36,226 nucleotides of DNA from Nitrosomonas sp. (GTDB lineage Bacteria > Pseudomonadota > Gammaproteobacteria > Burkholderiales > Nitrosomonadaceae): positions 1 to 36,226 of the forward strand of contig SSFV01000091.1 in assembly GCA_008015565.1 (NCBI GenBank), given 5' to 3'. The notes beneath the pieces are model-generated. The model did no database searches and was not told the DNA's origin. It was given only the letters and a program-made list of their open reading frames with translations. Shown here in pieces: positions 1 through 9,173 of this stretch; the first letter of the stretch is position 1, and the number at the start of each line of letters is the position of its first letter. The position numbers and the translations under genes were made by a program.

Positions 1-10
1 ATGCAATTTT

Positions 11-24
11 TAAGTAATTACTTA
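11..24. promoter_or_regulatory. 14-bp perfect palindrome, possible operator
   Basis: The sequence TAAGTAATTACTTA reads the same on both strands. A further half-copy (TAAGTAAT) follows at 33-40. It lies about 70 bp upstream of the first gene, where a regulator could bind. The DNA here is AT-rich, so a chance palindrome is possible; no regulator gene is adjacent. Confidence 0.3.
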
Positions 25-80
25 GTTAAAAATAAGTAATATCCGGCTATACCAGCGCTTTTCCTTTTCCTATTATCAAA

Positions 81-97
81 AAGGAGAGAGTAAGGTG
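81..97 (+). promoter_or_regulatory. Strong Shine-Dalgarno ahead of a GTG start
   Basis: AAGGAG at 81-86 matches the anti-Shine-Dalgarno sequence and sits 8 nt ahead of GTG at 95. This is the main argument for starting the first gene here and not at ATG 203, which has a weaker AGGG at 191-194. Confidence 0.5.
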
Positions 98-1570
98 AAT
101 TGTATTCATCAGCTAAAGACTGATTACACGTTATTTTTTCCAAAGCAACAACAAAAACAAGCAAGGCAGCTTTTCACGAAAAATTACAAAAGGGCATACA
201 TTATGAGGTCACTAGAGAGTGAACAAACATCGTTTGGCATAGGTAAAAAATTTTTTATTACTATCGCCTTGATGGTCATGCTGATTGGATTGAGCATACA
301 ACCGGCAAAATCAGCATTGACCAATAAAGGCTTAATACACCCTGTCAATCATTTTCCAACCTGGTTTTCCGATGCCAACGGCGTCACTTTGCAGTTATGT
401 CTGGATGGAGACGGAGCCACCGGTATGTGTTTTTATGATGCAGTCATACCCGGCAATTCCACTTCCGAAGCAACCGGCTTTGGCGCAGAAGCATTCTGGT
501 GGTCTGCGGATGCACGTTTGGATCTGGCCGGAGGCGGTAGAGCATTGCTGGTCTTGGCATTGGAAGCGGCATATGGAGCTGGGGATCCTGCGCCGAACGA
601 TCAATTTGCATTTGGGCGTATCCGTATTCGAGCCGATGTGCCGGAGGATGGAGAGTACAAAATATGGCATCCATATCTCAATGAAGCCAATGGCTGCCAG
701 CCGGAAGTTTATAACGCTACGGCCGGCCCCAACGGTATTAACGTAACACGGGATATAGGTGGAGGCGCACCGTTTGAAACCATGCTAGCCGGTGAAGTCG
801 GTCCGTTCCTGGTATGGGATCCGGCAATTACGCCCGCTGCACCCGCTGGCTATGTGGGTGATCCCAATGTCGAGCATGAAGTGATCGGCGGTCATTGCAA
901 TATCAATTACTTCCGCATCGAAGCTGCAGCGGGGGTTGATTTGGATGGTAACGGTAATAATTTCGTGCAAACCAACTTGTTTGCAGTGCAAGGTAAAGTT
1001 TACGACGAAACCAATACCCCTCCCGGTATTGAACCTGTTCGGATAACTTATTTCCGCAGCACGAACACCAACACTGGCGTCACCACCTCGCGCATCAATT
1101 CATGGGTGAAAGCGCCACCTCAAGCGGCGGTTAATCTTACTCATCCGATAACCAATCAGAAATTTACGATGACTTACGATGGCGACAGTTCGTTCTTTAG
1201 ACGCTTTAATTTAAGTGCTGCCAATAGCCTTAATATGCCCACGCAAATGTCGGTTACCGCTACAAGTCCCGGAGGACTCAGTAACACGCAGAGCGTCAAT
1301 GTTACCGATTATGTGTCGCTTGAGACGATTACCTGGACACCGGCAACACAACGGTTAAGAGTTATCGCGCTTACTAGTGACAAAATAGCGTCCAGCGCGG
1401 GAGAGATCCCTCAACTCACGCTGAAGTTTGGCGCATCCAGTTTTTCAATGCCGCAATCCGGTGCAGCCGGCCGCTACGAAATATTCGTGGATGGTATTGC
1501 AATACCGCCAGCTTTTGTTACGGTGACATCTTCAAAAGGTGGGATTGATACGAAAGGAATAGCGGATTAA
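95..1570 (+). CDS. Secreted protein of unknown function
   Basis: I do not recognise the family. The protein has a clear export signal: a KK pair followed by a hydrophobic stretch (FFITIALMVMLIGLSI) and a likely signal-peptidase site after PAKSA near residue 74 of the long form. The mature part is rich in Gly, Asn, Asp and aromatic residues and looks like a beta-rich extracytoplasmic protein; it contains several Cys that could form disulfides in the periplasm. Two starts are possible. GTG at 95 has an excellent ribosome site but gives an unusually long leader of about 75 residues; ATG at 203 (MRSLESEQ) gives a normal 38-39 residue signal peptide with a weaker AGGG site. The gene stands alone and ends in a strong terminator. 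A surface or periplasmic role is inference from the signal peptide only. Confidence 0.8.
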   Translation: MNCIHQLKTDYTLFFPKQQQKQARQLFTKNYKRAYIMRSLESEQTSFGIGKKFFITIALMVMLIGLSIQPAKSALTNKGLIHPVNHFPTWFSDANGVTLQLCLDGDGATGMCFYDAVIPGNSTSEATGFGAEAFWWSADARLDLAGGGRALLVLALEAAYGAGDPAPNDQFAFGRIRIRADVPEDGEYKIWHPYLNEANGCQPEVYNATAGPNGINVTRDIGGGAPFETMLAGEVGPFLVWDPAITPAAPAGYVGDPNVEHEVIGGHCNINYFRIEAAAGVDLDGNGNNFVQTNLFAVQGKVYDETNTPPGIEPVRITYFRSTNTNTGVTTSRINSWVKAPPQAAVNLTHPITNQKFTMTYDGDSSFFRRFNLSAANSLNMPTQMSVTATSPGGLSNTQSVNVTDYVSLETITWTPATQRLRVIALTSDKIASSAGEIPQLTLKFGASSFSMPQSGAAGRYEIFVDGIAIPPAFVTVTSSKGGIDTKGIAD

Positions 1571-1590
1571 ATAACATAGAGTGCGGTATA

Positions 1591-1647
1591 AAAACAGGTA
1601 AGAAACCCGATCAACGGAAGACAAATCGGGTTTTGCGCCTGTTTTTC
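1591..1647. terminator. Nested hairpin terminator after the secreted protein gene
   Basis: An inner stem pairs AAACCCGAT (1603-1611) with ATCGGGTTT (1625-1633), and an outer stem pairs AAAACAGG (1591-1598) with CCTGTTTT (1639-1646). The T-run on the right and A-run on the left would allow it to work in both directions, which fits its position between the plus-strand gene ending at 1570 and the minus-strand ppx ending at 1758. Confidence 0.8.
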
Positions 1648-1757
1648 CTAGCGCAGTGATATTTCAAATTTTCCGGCCTACTTGTTTATGAAAGCCGTGT
1701 AGGCATAGTTAGTACATTTTCCCGGACTGGCTGATGTTTTAGATACTTAGCTATCTA

Positions 1758-3254
1758 TCATTCAAATATTAATTTAATATCAGCAGCCTGCAATAGATTT
1801 TGCTCTGTACTCAAATCAACAAACGTTAAAGGGTGCTCATCCAGCCAGCCTGTAGGGAAATCCAGGATGATACGGTTTTTATTCGCACTGATATGAATTT
1901 CCGGAAGGCTGCTGTTAGATCGGCTACGATGTAACAGCACAGCCAGTCTTAACAAAACACTTAATTTGATAACCGGTGTTCTTATTGAAATGGTTAGCGA
2001 TTCAAATTCTTCCAGTGGAAACTTACGCCGGTGGCTTCGTACCAGCATCGCAAGCTTCATCTGTTCCTGGCGTGAAAAACCAGCCAAATCGGAATTAGCT
2101 ATCAAATAAGCGCCATGCCGGTGATATTGATTATGCGCGATTGATAAACCGATTTCATGTATTAATGCACCCCATATCAGTAACTTCAAATCCAGCTTCT
2201 GATCCAGCTCCCATTCTGTTTTTACCTGATGAAACAAAGTCTCGGCCGTGTCTCTAACGCGGCATGCCTGCTCCATATCCACTCCATATCTTTGTGACAC
2301 GGCTGCGATGGTCTTGTCTCGAATGTCTTCATTGTGCACCCGGCCGATCAGGTCATATAACAATCCTTCTCGCAACGCACCCTCTGAAATGTCGATTTTG
2401 TCCAAATTAAGTGCTTCAAAGATACCGCATAAAATCGCTACACCACTTGCAAACACCGGTTTCCTGCGCTCGGACAAGCCAGCAAAATTTATTAGTGCAG
2501 AATCGCCGATGGCGATCAGTGATTCCATTAATCGTGTCAGTGCCGAAGCACTGATACCCGAATCGCACCACCCTTGCGCTTGCACGACATCGCGAATGGA
2601 AATAATAGTACCTGATGAACCGATTGCATAATCCCAGCCCATTTTCTTATATGCAGTTACAATCGTTTCAAGTTCTTGCATTGCAAACAAAATGGCTTTC
2701 CGCATACGCTTGGGTTTTATTTTGCCATCTTCGAAATAACGCTGTCCCATATTGACGCAGCCCATGTACAAACTCTCGGTATAGTAGGTGTCGAAACCAC
2801 AACCGATAATCAGTTCAGTGCTACCGCCGCCGATATCAATGACCAGGCGTTTATTGGCATCATCATACAGACTATGCGCCACGCCAGAATAAATTAGCCT
2901 GGCTTCCTCGCGTCCCGCGATGATCTCAATCGGATGACCCAACGCGCTGTGTGCTTTAGCCAAGAAAACTCCGCTATTACGCGCTTGCCGTAAAGTATTA
3001 GTGCCTACAGCACGCACGTTCAAATGCGGAATTTCCTTGATGCGTTGACCGAATCGCTGTAAACATTCCAGTGCCAGTTGCATGGATTGCTCGGACAATT
3101 CTTGTTTATCATTCAATCCTGACGCTAATCGAACCATGTCTTTCATGCGATCGATCACTTGAAGGTGACCATCCACTAGATTGGCGACAATCATGTGAAA
3201 ACTATTTGATCCTAAATCTATAGCGGCATAGGATTCATCCATAGGGGGTGTCAT
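1758..3254 (-). CDS. ppx: Exopolyphosphatase (Ppx/GppA family)
   Basis: This enzyme removes terminal phosphates from polyphosphate, or hydrolyses pppGpp if it is the GppA relative. The N-terminal ASKHA-fold phosphate-binding motif AIDLGSNSFH is at residues 11-20, the catalytic-region motif GREEAR at 114-119, and the second phosphate loop VIDIGGGSTELI at about 138-149. A C-terminal HD-type helical domain carries LLIWGALIHEIGLSIAHNQ. The length of 498 residues fits the long proteobacterial form (Ppx about 510). It is divergent from sixA with only 42 bp between starts. A second ATG at residue 5 (MDESYAA) is an alternative start. Ppx is favoured over GppA by length and by the complete C-terminal domain, but sequence alone does not separate them firmly. 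Confidence 0.9.
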   Translation of the reverse strand: MTPPMDESYAAIDLGSNSFHMIVANLVDGHLQVIDRMKDMVRLASGLNDKQELSEQSMQLALECLQRFGQRIKEIPHLNVRAVGTNTLRQARNSGVFLAKAHSALGHPIEIIAGREEARLIYSGVAHSLYDDANKRLVIDIGGGSTELIIGCGFDTYYTESLYMGCVNMGQRYFEDGKIKPKRMRKAILFAMQELETIVTAYKKMGWDYAIGSSGTIISIRDVVQAQGWCDSGISASALTRLMESLIAIGDSALINFAGLSERRKPVFASGVAILCGIFEALNLDKIDISEGALREGLLYDLIGRVHNEDIRDKTIAAVSQRYGVDMEQACRVRDTAETLFHQVKTEWELDQKLDLKLLIWGALIHEIGLSIAHNQYHRHGAYLIANSDLAGFSRQEQMKLAMLVRSHRRKFPLEEFESLTISIRTPVIKLSVLLRLAVLLHRSRSNSSLPEIHISANKNRIILDFPTGWLDEHPLTFVDLSTEQNLLQAADIKLIFE

Positions 3255-3296
3255 AATAATAAAATTGGTTACGCGAATGAGGTCTTAAAAAGAATT

Positions 3297-3815
3297 ATGC
3301 CAAAACATCAACTCATCATCATGCGGCATGGCAAGTCGGATTGGTCAGAACAAGGCAAACCGGATTTTGAGCGTCCTCTGACAATGCGCGGTAGAAAAGC
3401 AGCCGAGAAAATGGCCAAGTGGTTGAAACGCCAATATCGTGCCGATCGGATCCTATGTTCGCCTGCACTTAGGGCAAAACAAACTTGTCAGTTCGTTGTT
3501 AAGCATCTCAAATTATCCGAGCAGAATATAATCTGGGAACCCTCACTCTACGAAGCTTCCGTTGAACATCTAACCGCCGCAATCAATACCTATAGCAAAG
3601 ATATTCATTCGTTGTTACTGATCGGCCATAATCCCGGTCTTGATCAATTACTTTGCTATTTATCGCAGAACCCGCCACCCGTTAGTGATAGCGGTAAAAT
3701 ATTAACCACTGCTGCTGTTGCAGTCTTGGATTATGGCGCGCACGCCATTACAACAAAACCACATTGCGCTGCCCTTGAATGTTTAGTGAGACCAAAGGAA
3801 TTAGATCTTCTGTAA
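3297..3815 (+). CDS. sixA: Phosphohistidine phosphatase SixA
   Basis: A small histidine-phosphatase-fold protein that removes phosphate from phosphohistidine, in E. coli from the HPt domain of ArcB and from nitrogen-PTS proteins. The catalytic RHGKSDW motif is at residues 10-16 (His11 is the expected phosphoacceptor) and the second active-site histidine is in LLLIGHNPGL (His111). The length of 172 residues is close to the family norm of about 160. It is cytoplasmic, without a signal peptide. It is transcribed away from ppx and probably shares the short intergenic promoter region. No strong Shine-Dalgarno is visible; GAGG at 3279-3282 is rather distant. The next gene is convergent. Confidence 0.88.
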   Translation: MPKHQLIIMRHGKSDWSEQGKPDFERPLTMRGRKAAEKMAKWLKRQYRADRILCSPALRAKQTCQFVVKHLKLSEQNIIWEPSLYEASVEHLTAAINTYSKDIHSLLLIGHNPGLDQLLCYLSQNPPPVSDSGKILTTAAVAVLDYGAHAITTKPHCAALECLVRPKELDLL

Positions 3816-3870
3816 CCAATTAACTCGTTTCGATTACGAAAACAACTCAAATCTCATCCTTGATAAATCA

Positions 3871-4296
3871 CTAGGATTTCTTTTTGGCTTTACCTTTGTT
3901 TTTACCACTCTTCTTCTTTCCTTTGTCTTTGTCTTTGTCTTTCTTTTTTGCTTTGTCTTTTTTCTTATCGTCCTGCTTGGTTTTCTTACCTGCTGTTAAT
4001 TCTACTTTAACTGGTGCTGAAACCTGACTGGATTTAACTGTACCACTTGCAACTTTTTTAACAGTTGCTTGTGTGCTGCTTTTGGTAGAAGCAGTCATTT
4101 GTTTTGCAGCCTTCTGCAAGCAATCCGCGGCCGATTTTTTAACCGTACGAGCGCGTATATCGCCGTTAAACCCCGGTATTTTTTGTAATTCCGCCAAACT
4201 GGCCGATGCCAGCGCTTCAACTGTCTTGATATTATGTTTGGCTAATAATTTAGCTGTAACAGGACCGATTCCAGATACATCCGTTAATTTCACCAT
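3871..4296 (-). CDS. Helix-hairpin-helix protein with lysine-rich tail
   Basis: Residues 1-55 form a helix-hairpin-helix module (VSGIGPVTAKLLAKHNI, then LQKIPGFNG), a fold that normally contacts the DNA backbone without sequence preference. The middle is Ser/Thr/Lys-rich, and the last 40 residues are almost only Lys, Asp and Gly in repeating KDKDKGKKK patterns, like the tails of histone-H1-like proteins. The combination suggests a small nucleoid-associated or DNA-binding protein; this is inference. There is no catalytic domain. The tail is encoded by a low-complexity tract at about 3875-3970 that could vary in length between strains. It is convergent with sixA; the start ATG at 4296 is the only reasonable one. 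Confidence 0.75.
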   Translation of the reverse strand: MVKLTDVSGIGPVTAKLLAKHNIKTVEALASASLAELQKIPGFNGDIRARTVKKSAADCLQKAAKQMTASTKSSTQATVKKVASGTVKSSQVSAPVKVELTAGKKTKQDDKKKDKAKKKDKDKDKGKKKSGKNKGKAKKKS

Positions 4297-4483
4297 GTCC
4301 AGACTCCAGTTTACTTGAAAAAGCTCATTATAATCACATCATTACATAAGTCAATGAAATTAATAATCAAATTCCCGCAAGCAAACTTTATTGTATCCAA
4401 CGCTAAAAACCTAACCTTCCGGCAAACGCTCCGTTGTAAATAGAATGAATCAAAATTCGCCCGCGACCTGGATTATCCATATC

Positions 4484-4843
4484 CTACGATTTATTCTTCA
4501 GCATATCTTTAAGATCCGCAAAAGGATTGAATGTGGCTGCTGTTTCAGTGTTAACACCTTCAATGCGTCCCATAGAATCTTTTAATTTGGAGTGCTCATG
4601 CTCATGGCAGTAAGTACAAAGCAGTTCCCAATTGCTGCCATCCGGCGGATTGTCGTCATGATTGTTGTTCTTATGATGGACTTCAAGCAATTGTAAATTT
4701 TTATGATCAAATGTCCGGGCACAACGGCCACATACCCACGGAAACAACTTAAGCGCCTGCTCACGATAGCCTTGTGCACGTTTTTCCGCATTGCGGCGCG
4801 CTTCCAAAACAATTTTATCTAACCGGCTCGTATCCTTTGCCAT
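4484..4843 (-). CDS. yajD: HNH nuclease family protein YajD
   Basis: An HNH-fold protein of the YajD family, with unknown cellular role. The sequence follows E. coli YajD along nearly its full length: GYREQALKLFPWVCGRC, then LLEVHHKNNNHDDNPPDGSN, WELLCTYCHEHEHSK and a C-terminal NPFADLK. Two CxxC pairs (CGRC and CTYC) should hold a zinc ion, and the HH/N/H residues of the HNH metal site are present. At 119 residues it matches the family length of about 115. It is cytoplasmic. It lies upstream of the helix-hairpin-helix gene on the same strand but 187 bp away, so an operon is uncertain. Nuclease activity is predicted from the fold only. Confidence 0.88.
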   Translation of the reverse strand: MAKDTSRLDKIVLEARRNAEKRAQGYREQALKLFPWVCGRCARTFDHKNLQLLEVHHKNNNHDDNPPDGSNWELLCTYCHEHEHSKLKDSMGRIEGVNTETAATFNPFADLKDMLKNKS

Positions 4844-4893
4844 TTAATCTGCCACTTTCACAATGTCGCTAGTAAACGTTTGTTAATGACTCT

Positions 4894-6723
4894 TTAGTGT
4901 CCCGCATAAAGCCTATTCACTTCCGCCTGGTATTTTTCCAGGACTTTCGCGCGCTTCAACTTCAATGTCGGGGTCAGCAAACCATTTTCTACAGTCCAAG
5001 GCTCTTGAACGATTGCAACACGGCGGATTTTTGCATAACCAGGAAATTCACTTGTTTGTTGCGTAATTTTTTCCAGCAAAATTTCTTCAATCTGCTGTCT
5101 TTGCTGCGCGTTCGTCAAGTCTCCATCCAAACCATAATGCGCCATGAATTCTTGGCGCCGGCCGAAATTCAATACGGCCAATACGCTCAAATAGGATCGC
5201 GATTCTCCGATCAACATAACTTGCTCAAACAACGGATCGCGCAATATGGCCGCCTCCATATCCGCGGGAGGTACTTTTTCACCGGTAGATAACACGATAA
5301 TTTCTTTCAACCGCCCTGTGATAGTGATATGCCCTTGCGCATCAATCGAGGCGATATCGCCGGAATTCAGCCATCCATCCTGCGAAATTACCGCTTGGGT
5401 AGCTTGCGGATTGTTCCAGTAACCAAGCATCACATTCGGGCCACGGATTAGTAATGCCTTATCCTCTCCCAACTTGACTTCCACACCCGGAATCGGCAAG
5501 CCGACACTGGCTGGAACGTTATCCGTCAACCGGTTGGCACAAACCACAGGACTGCTTTCGGTCATACCGTAGCCTTGCAGGATAGGCAATCCCAGTCCTA
5601 TGAAAATGCGTGAAACTTCAGCCGATAACGCAGCACCGCCGCTCATGACAAAACGCAGCCGTCCTCCCAACTTTCCTATTACTTTATCTGCAACCAATTT
5701 CTTTAGCACGGGCCAGAATAAATGGGAAAATTGCCACTTTCCCCTTCTTTGTTGATGTTCGAAACGGCTGTAGCCGACGGCAACGGCGGTATCGAACAAC
5801 CACCGCGCCAATTCGGAACCTTCAGCAAGTTTTGCACGAATTCCTGCATAAACCCGTTCATAAATACGCGGCACAGAAATCAATAGCGTAGGCCGGATGG
5901 TCAACAAATCTTCTTGTAACTGCGGAATCGACCGCGCATATGCAATCGTGGCCCCGGCCATCATCGGCACATAATAACCAGAGGTACGCTCAAAGGTATG
6001 CGACAACGGCAAAAAGGATAACAACAAATCGTCGGCTAAAACCGGTACCACCTGTAAGCAACTATCAGCGTTACTGAGTATATTGTGATGACTGAGCATA
6101 ACCCCTTTGGGCCGGCCCGACGTGCCCGATGTATAAATAATCGTTGCAAGGCTGTGCGGATCAGTGGGTACGTGATGCACTTCACCAGCCTGCGCGGGAA
6201 GCCAATCCCAAGCCGATACGACAACATCGTCGCGTAAATTCATATCACTTTGCTCAAAAGATTTAAGCAGAACGACACGCCGCAATCCCTCGATCTGGTC
6301 GCGTATCGCAACGAACTGTTGCCATTGGTGCGCTCCCTCCAGCAGCAGTAATTTAACATTCGCATCATTGATCACATAGGCTGCATTTTCAACCCGGTCA
6401 TCCGTGTATAGTGGAATTACAACCAGACCTAGACCTAACGCCGCTTGCTCGAACATGACCCACTCCGGGCAATTCTTCATCATCACCGCAACACGATCAC
6501 CAGGAGCCAGCGCCTCTTTCTTCAGCGCCGCCTGCCAGCGGGCAATGAACTGGTACATTTGTTGCCACGTATAATCGCTCCATTCCTCGCAGGTCGAATT
6601 GAAATAGCGGTAAGCCACTTTTTGCGCCGAACGTTGCACCCGTTCCTTAAAGAGGCCATCCAGCGTTTTTGCAGTTTCTGCCGAGATAACGCCGGATTGC
6701 ATTTCATCTTGCTGACTTGACAT
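4894..6723 (-). CDS. Long-chain acyl-CoA synthetase, AMP-forming
   Basis: This enzyme activates fatty acids to acyl-CoA by way of an acyl-adenylate. It has the ATP-binding signature TIIYTSGTSGRPKGVML at about residues 194-210, the adenylate motif QGYGMTESSPVV near 385, and the hinge and C-terminal segment GWLNSGDIASID...GRLKEIIVLSTGEKVPP. The length of 609 residues and the sequence type fit the COG1022 long-chain group and not the shorter classical FadD. No signal peptide is seen; it is probably cytoplasmic or membrane-associated. It begins 50 bp after the stop of fadE on the same strand, so the two probably form one transcript. Together they cover activation and first oxidation of fatty acids. 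The exact chain length cannot be told from sequence. Confidence 0.92.
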   Translation of the reverse strand: MSSQQDEMQSGVISAETAKTLDGLFKERVQRSAQKVAYRYFNSTCEEWSDYTWQQMYQFIARWQAALKKEALAPGDRVAVMMKNCPEWVMFEQAALGLGLVVIPLYTDDRVENAAYVINDANVKLLLLEGAHQWQQFVAIRDQIEGLRRVVLLKSFEQSDMNLRDDVVVSAWDWLPAQAGEVHHVPTDPHSLATIIYTSGTSGRPKGVMLSHHNILSNADSCLQVVPVLADDLLLSFLPLSHTFERTSGYYVPMMAGATIAYARSIPQLQEDLLTIRPTLLISVPRIYERVYAGIRAKLAEGSELARWLFDTAVAVGYSRFEHQQRRGKWQFSHLFWPVLKKLVADKVIGKLGGRLRFVMSGGAALSAEVSRIFIGLGLPILQGYGMTESSPVVCANRLTDNVPASVGLPIPGVEVKLGEDKALLIRGPNVMLGYWNNPQATQAVISQDGWLNSGDIASIDAQGHITITGRLKEIIVLSTGEKVPPADMEAAILRDPLFEQVMLIGESRSYLSVLAVLNFGRRQEFMAHYGLDGDLTNAQQRQQIEEILLEKITQQTSEFPGYAKIRRVAIVQEPWTVENGLLTPTLKLKRAKVLEKYQAEVNRLYAGH

Positions 6724-6773
6724 AATTTTCCTTTTTATAACTGTACGTCATTGCGTACCAAACTTAAGTAATT

Positions 6774-9173
6774 CTATTCCACGGCTTCCAAATTCTTGTC
6801 CAATGTCTTGATGCTCTCGGCATTCCGTGAAGATTTATTGTTTCCTTTAGCTGCCGGTTTTGCTTCACTGCCGAAGTCAGGCGCAAAATCATCAACCTTA
6901 ATGACCTGGCTGCGCAATTCCCGCAACTTTCTCAATAAATCAGCCTCTGCAGCAGAAATCACATTGAGCTGCAGGGCTTGTGCGATTTTCTCCTCACCTT
7001 TCGCAGTAATTTGATGCGATTTTACTGCTTCGCGCAATTTAGCTTCCGCCGCACCACTATCGATGGCACACTGCAGCGCTTGTTCAAGATCCGCGAGTGG
7101 CTCGCCTTCTGCAGTAGGCACATATATTCCGGCTGTTAAACGATCGCGTACAGCTCCCGGCTGCATCATTAACTTAGCCACTTCGTGCGTCAATTCATCA
7201 GCCGGCGGTTTACAGCGTTTACCGAGCGGGAAAACCAACGCTCTAAGTAGCCACACCACTGTAAAATGCCCGGGAAAGTTCGTAAGAAATTCATCAAATG
7301 CTTGTTGCATGCGGTACATGGCATCCTGCATCGACCAGTGTAGCAACGGCAAATCGGAATTGGGACGGCCATCGTCCTCATAGCGTTTAAGCACGGCTGA
7401 ACATAAATACAGCATGCTCAGAATATCACCCAAGCGGGCGGATAATCTTTCCTTACGTTTAAGCGAACCACCCAAGCGCATAAGGGCGATATCCGCAATG
7501 CATGCAAAACTGGCGGAGAAACGCGTCAACTGACGGTAATAAACGACCGTTTCCAATGCGATATTGGATGGCGCATTATCTTTTATGTAATGACCGAATA
7601 ATGCATAAAACAAACTGTTGGCGGTATTGCGCAGTGTGAATTTGGCATGCCCGACCAGCGCTTCATCAAATGCCAGCGCGGCACGATCTTGATTACGGTC
7701 ATGCGCCGCATTCACTTCTTTTAATAAATAGGGATGACAACGCATCGCACCCTGACCAAAAATAATCATATTGCGCGTAAGGATATTGGCTCCTTCAACG
7801 GTAATGCTAACCGGAATTTGCTGATACGTCCGTCCCAAATAATTTCTTGGGCCAATGCATATGCCCTTACCACCATGAATATCCATCGCATCATTCACCG
7901 CTTGCCGCCCTCGTTCGGTAAGATGGTACTTGACGATTGCAGATGATACCGAAGGCTTTTCACCCAAATCGACGGCACCCGCAGTCATAACACGGGCAGC
8001 ATCCATCATGTAAGTGTTGCCGCCGATACGTCCCAGTGCTTCTTCAATTCCCTCAAAATAACCGATTGGCACTTTGAATTGCACACGTACTCTGCTGTAA
8101 GCACCGCCGGTGCGCGCAGATAATTTGGCCGCGCCCACGCTGGTCGCGGGTAACGAAATGGAGCGTCCTGCCGCCAAGCAATTCATCAGCATACGCCAAC
8201 CCTGCCCGATGCCCTCTTGACCGCCAATGATCCAGTCCATGGGAATGAACACATCTTTACCGGAGTTCGGGCCATTTTGAAACGCGCCATTAAGCGGATA
8301 ATGCCGCCGCCCGATATTGACGCCCGGCGTATGGGTAGGAATCAATGCCAATGTAATACCCAGATCTTCTTCTTTACCAAGCAAGCGATCAGGGTCGTAA
8401 AGTTTGAAAGCAAGCCCCAAAATGGTCGCAACCGGACCCAGCGTAATATAACGCTTTTCCCAGGTTACCCGCATACCCAATACATCGGAGTTACCGTCGA
8501 ATTCGCCGCGGCATACAATGGCAAAATCGGGCATCGCGCCCGCATCCGATCCGGCTTCCGGCGATGTCAGCGCAAAACAAGGCACTTCCAACCCTTTAGC
8601 TAGGCGTGGCAAATAGTATTCTTTCTGTTTTCCGGTGCCGTAATGCAATAACAATTCAGCCGGTCCCAGTGAATTCGGCACCATCACCGTCACCGCTGCC
8701 GTGCCGCTGCGCGAACCGATTTTCATCACTACTTCCGAATGCGCAAGCGCCGAGAATCCATATCCGCCATATTGCTTCGGTATAATCAAGCCAAAAAACC
8801 CTTTGTCTTTTATAAATTGCCAAACTTCCGGCGGTAAGTCCTTTAATTCGTGCGTAATTTTCCATTCATCCAGCATCGCGCAGAGTTGTTCCACCGGACC
8901 ATCCAAGAATGCTTGTTCTTCGGCAGTTAATTGTGGTTTTGGGTAAGCCAGCAGTTTTTCCCAATCCGGCTTGCCGCTAAATAAATCACCTTCCCACCAC
9001 ACCGTACCCGCATCCAGCGCCTCTTGTTCCGTCTGCGAAATTTGCGGCAGCATTTTGCGGAAAATTTTCAGTATTTGATTGGATACCAGCAAACGGCGCA
9101 GGAACGGCACGGCCAGGATCAAACCGGTAGTGACTACTATAAAAAGGATCAGATAAAAGAGAAACAGGAGCAT
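6774..9173 (-). CDS. fadE: Acyl-CoA dehydrogenase FadE
   Basis: The first oxidation step of fatty-acid beta-oxidation: it makes trans-2-enoyl-CoA using FAD. The protein of 799 residues parallels E. coli FadE (814) throughout: a hydrophobic N-terminal anchor of about 28 residues, then EALDAGTVWWEGDLF, LTAEEQAFLDGPVEQLC, the flavin/substrate segment CFALTSPEAGSDAGA, KRYITLGPVATILGLAFKL, AMDIHGGKGICIGPRNYLG and ITVEGANILTRNMIIFGQGA. The C-terminal domain (SLKRKERLSARLGDILSML) is the FadE-specific extension. It is the first gene of the unit with the acyl-CoA synthetase. The region upstream (9174-9407) is shared with divergent dapE; I could not identify a FadR-type site there. No hydratase, thiolase or other beta-oxidation gene lies in the window. 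Confidence 0.94.
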   Translation of the reverse strand: MLLFLFYLILFIVVTTGLILAVPFLRRLLVSNQILKIFRKMLPQISQTEQEALDAGTVWWEGDLFSGKPDWEKLLAYPKPQLTAEEQAFLDGPVEQLCAMLDEWKITHELKDLPPEVWQFIKDKGFFGLIIPKQYGGYGFSALAHSEVVMKIGSRSGTAAVTVMVPNSLGPAELLLHYGTGKQKEYYLPRLAKGLEVPCFALTSPEAGSDAGAMPDFAIVCRGEFDGNSDVLGMRVTWEKRYITLGPVATILGLAFKLYDPDRLLGKEEDLGITLALIPTHTPGVNIGRRHYPLNGAFQNGPNSGKDVFIPMDWIIGGQEGIGQGWRMLMNCLAAGRSISLPATSVGAAKLSARTGGAYSRVRVQFKVPIGYFEGIEEALGRIGGNTYMMDAARVMTAGAVDLGEKPSVSSAIVKYHLTERGRQAVNDAMDIHGGKGICIGPRNYLGRTYQQIPVSITVEGANILTRNMIIFGQGAMRCHPYLLKEVNAAHDRNQDRAALAFDEALVGHAKFTLRNTANSLFYALFGHYIKDNAPSNIALETVVYYRQLTRFSASFACIADIALMRLGGSLKRKERLSARLGDILSMLYLCSAVLKRYEDDGRPNSDLPLLHWSMQDAMYRMQQAFDEFLTNFPGHFTVVWLLRALVFPLGKRCKPPADELTHEVAKLMMQPGAVRDRLTAGIYVPTAEGEPLADLEQALQCAIDSGAAEAKLREAVKSHQITAKGEEKIAQALQLNVISAAEADLLRKLRELRSQVIKVDDFAPDFGSEAKPAAKGNNKSSRNAESIKTLDKNLEAVE

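Noticed and set aside
3825-3850. TTTCG/CGAAA hairpin after sixA
   Set aside because: The stem is only 5 bp and no T-run follows in either direction, so it is not called a terminator.
3880-3970. Repetitive TTTGTCTTT tract resembling a short repeat array
   Set aside because: It is coding DNA for the Lys/Asp-rich tail of the helix-hairpin-helix protein, not a CRISPR or intergenic repeat.
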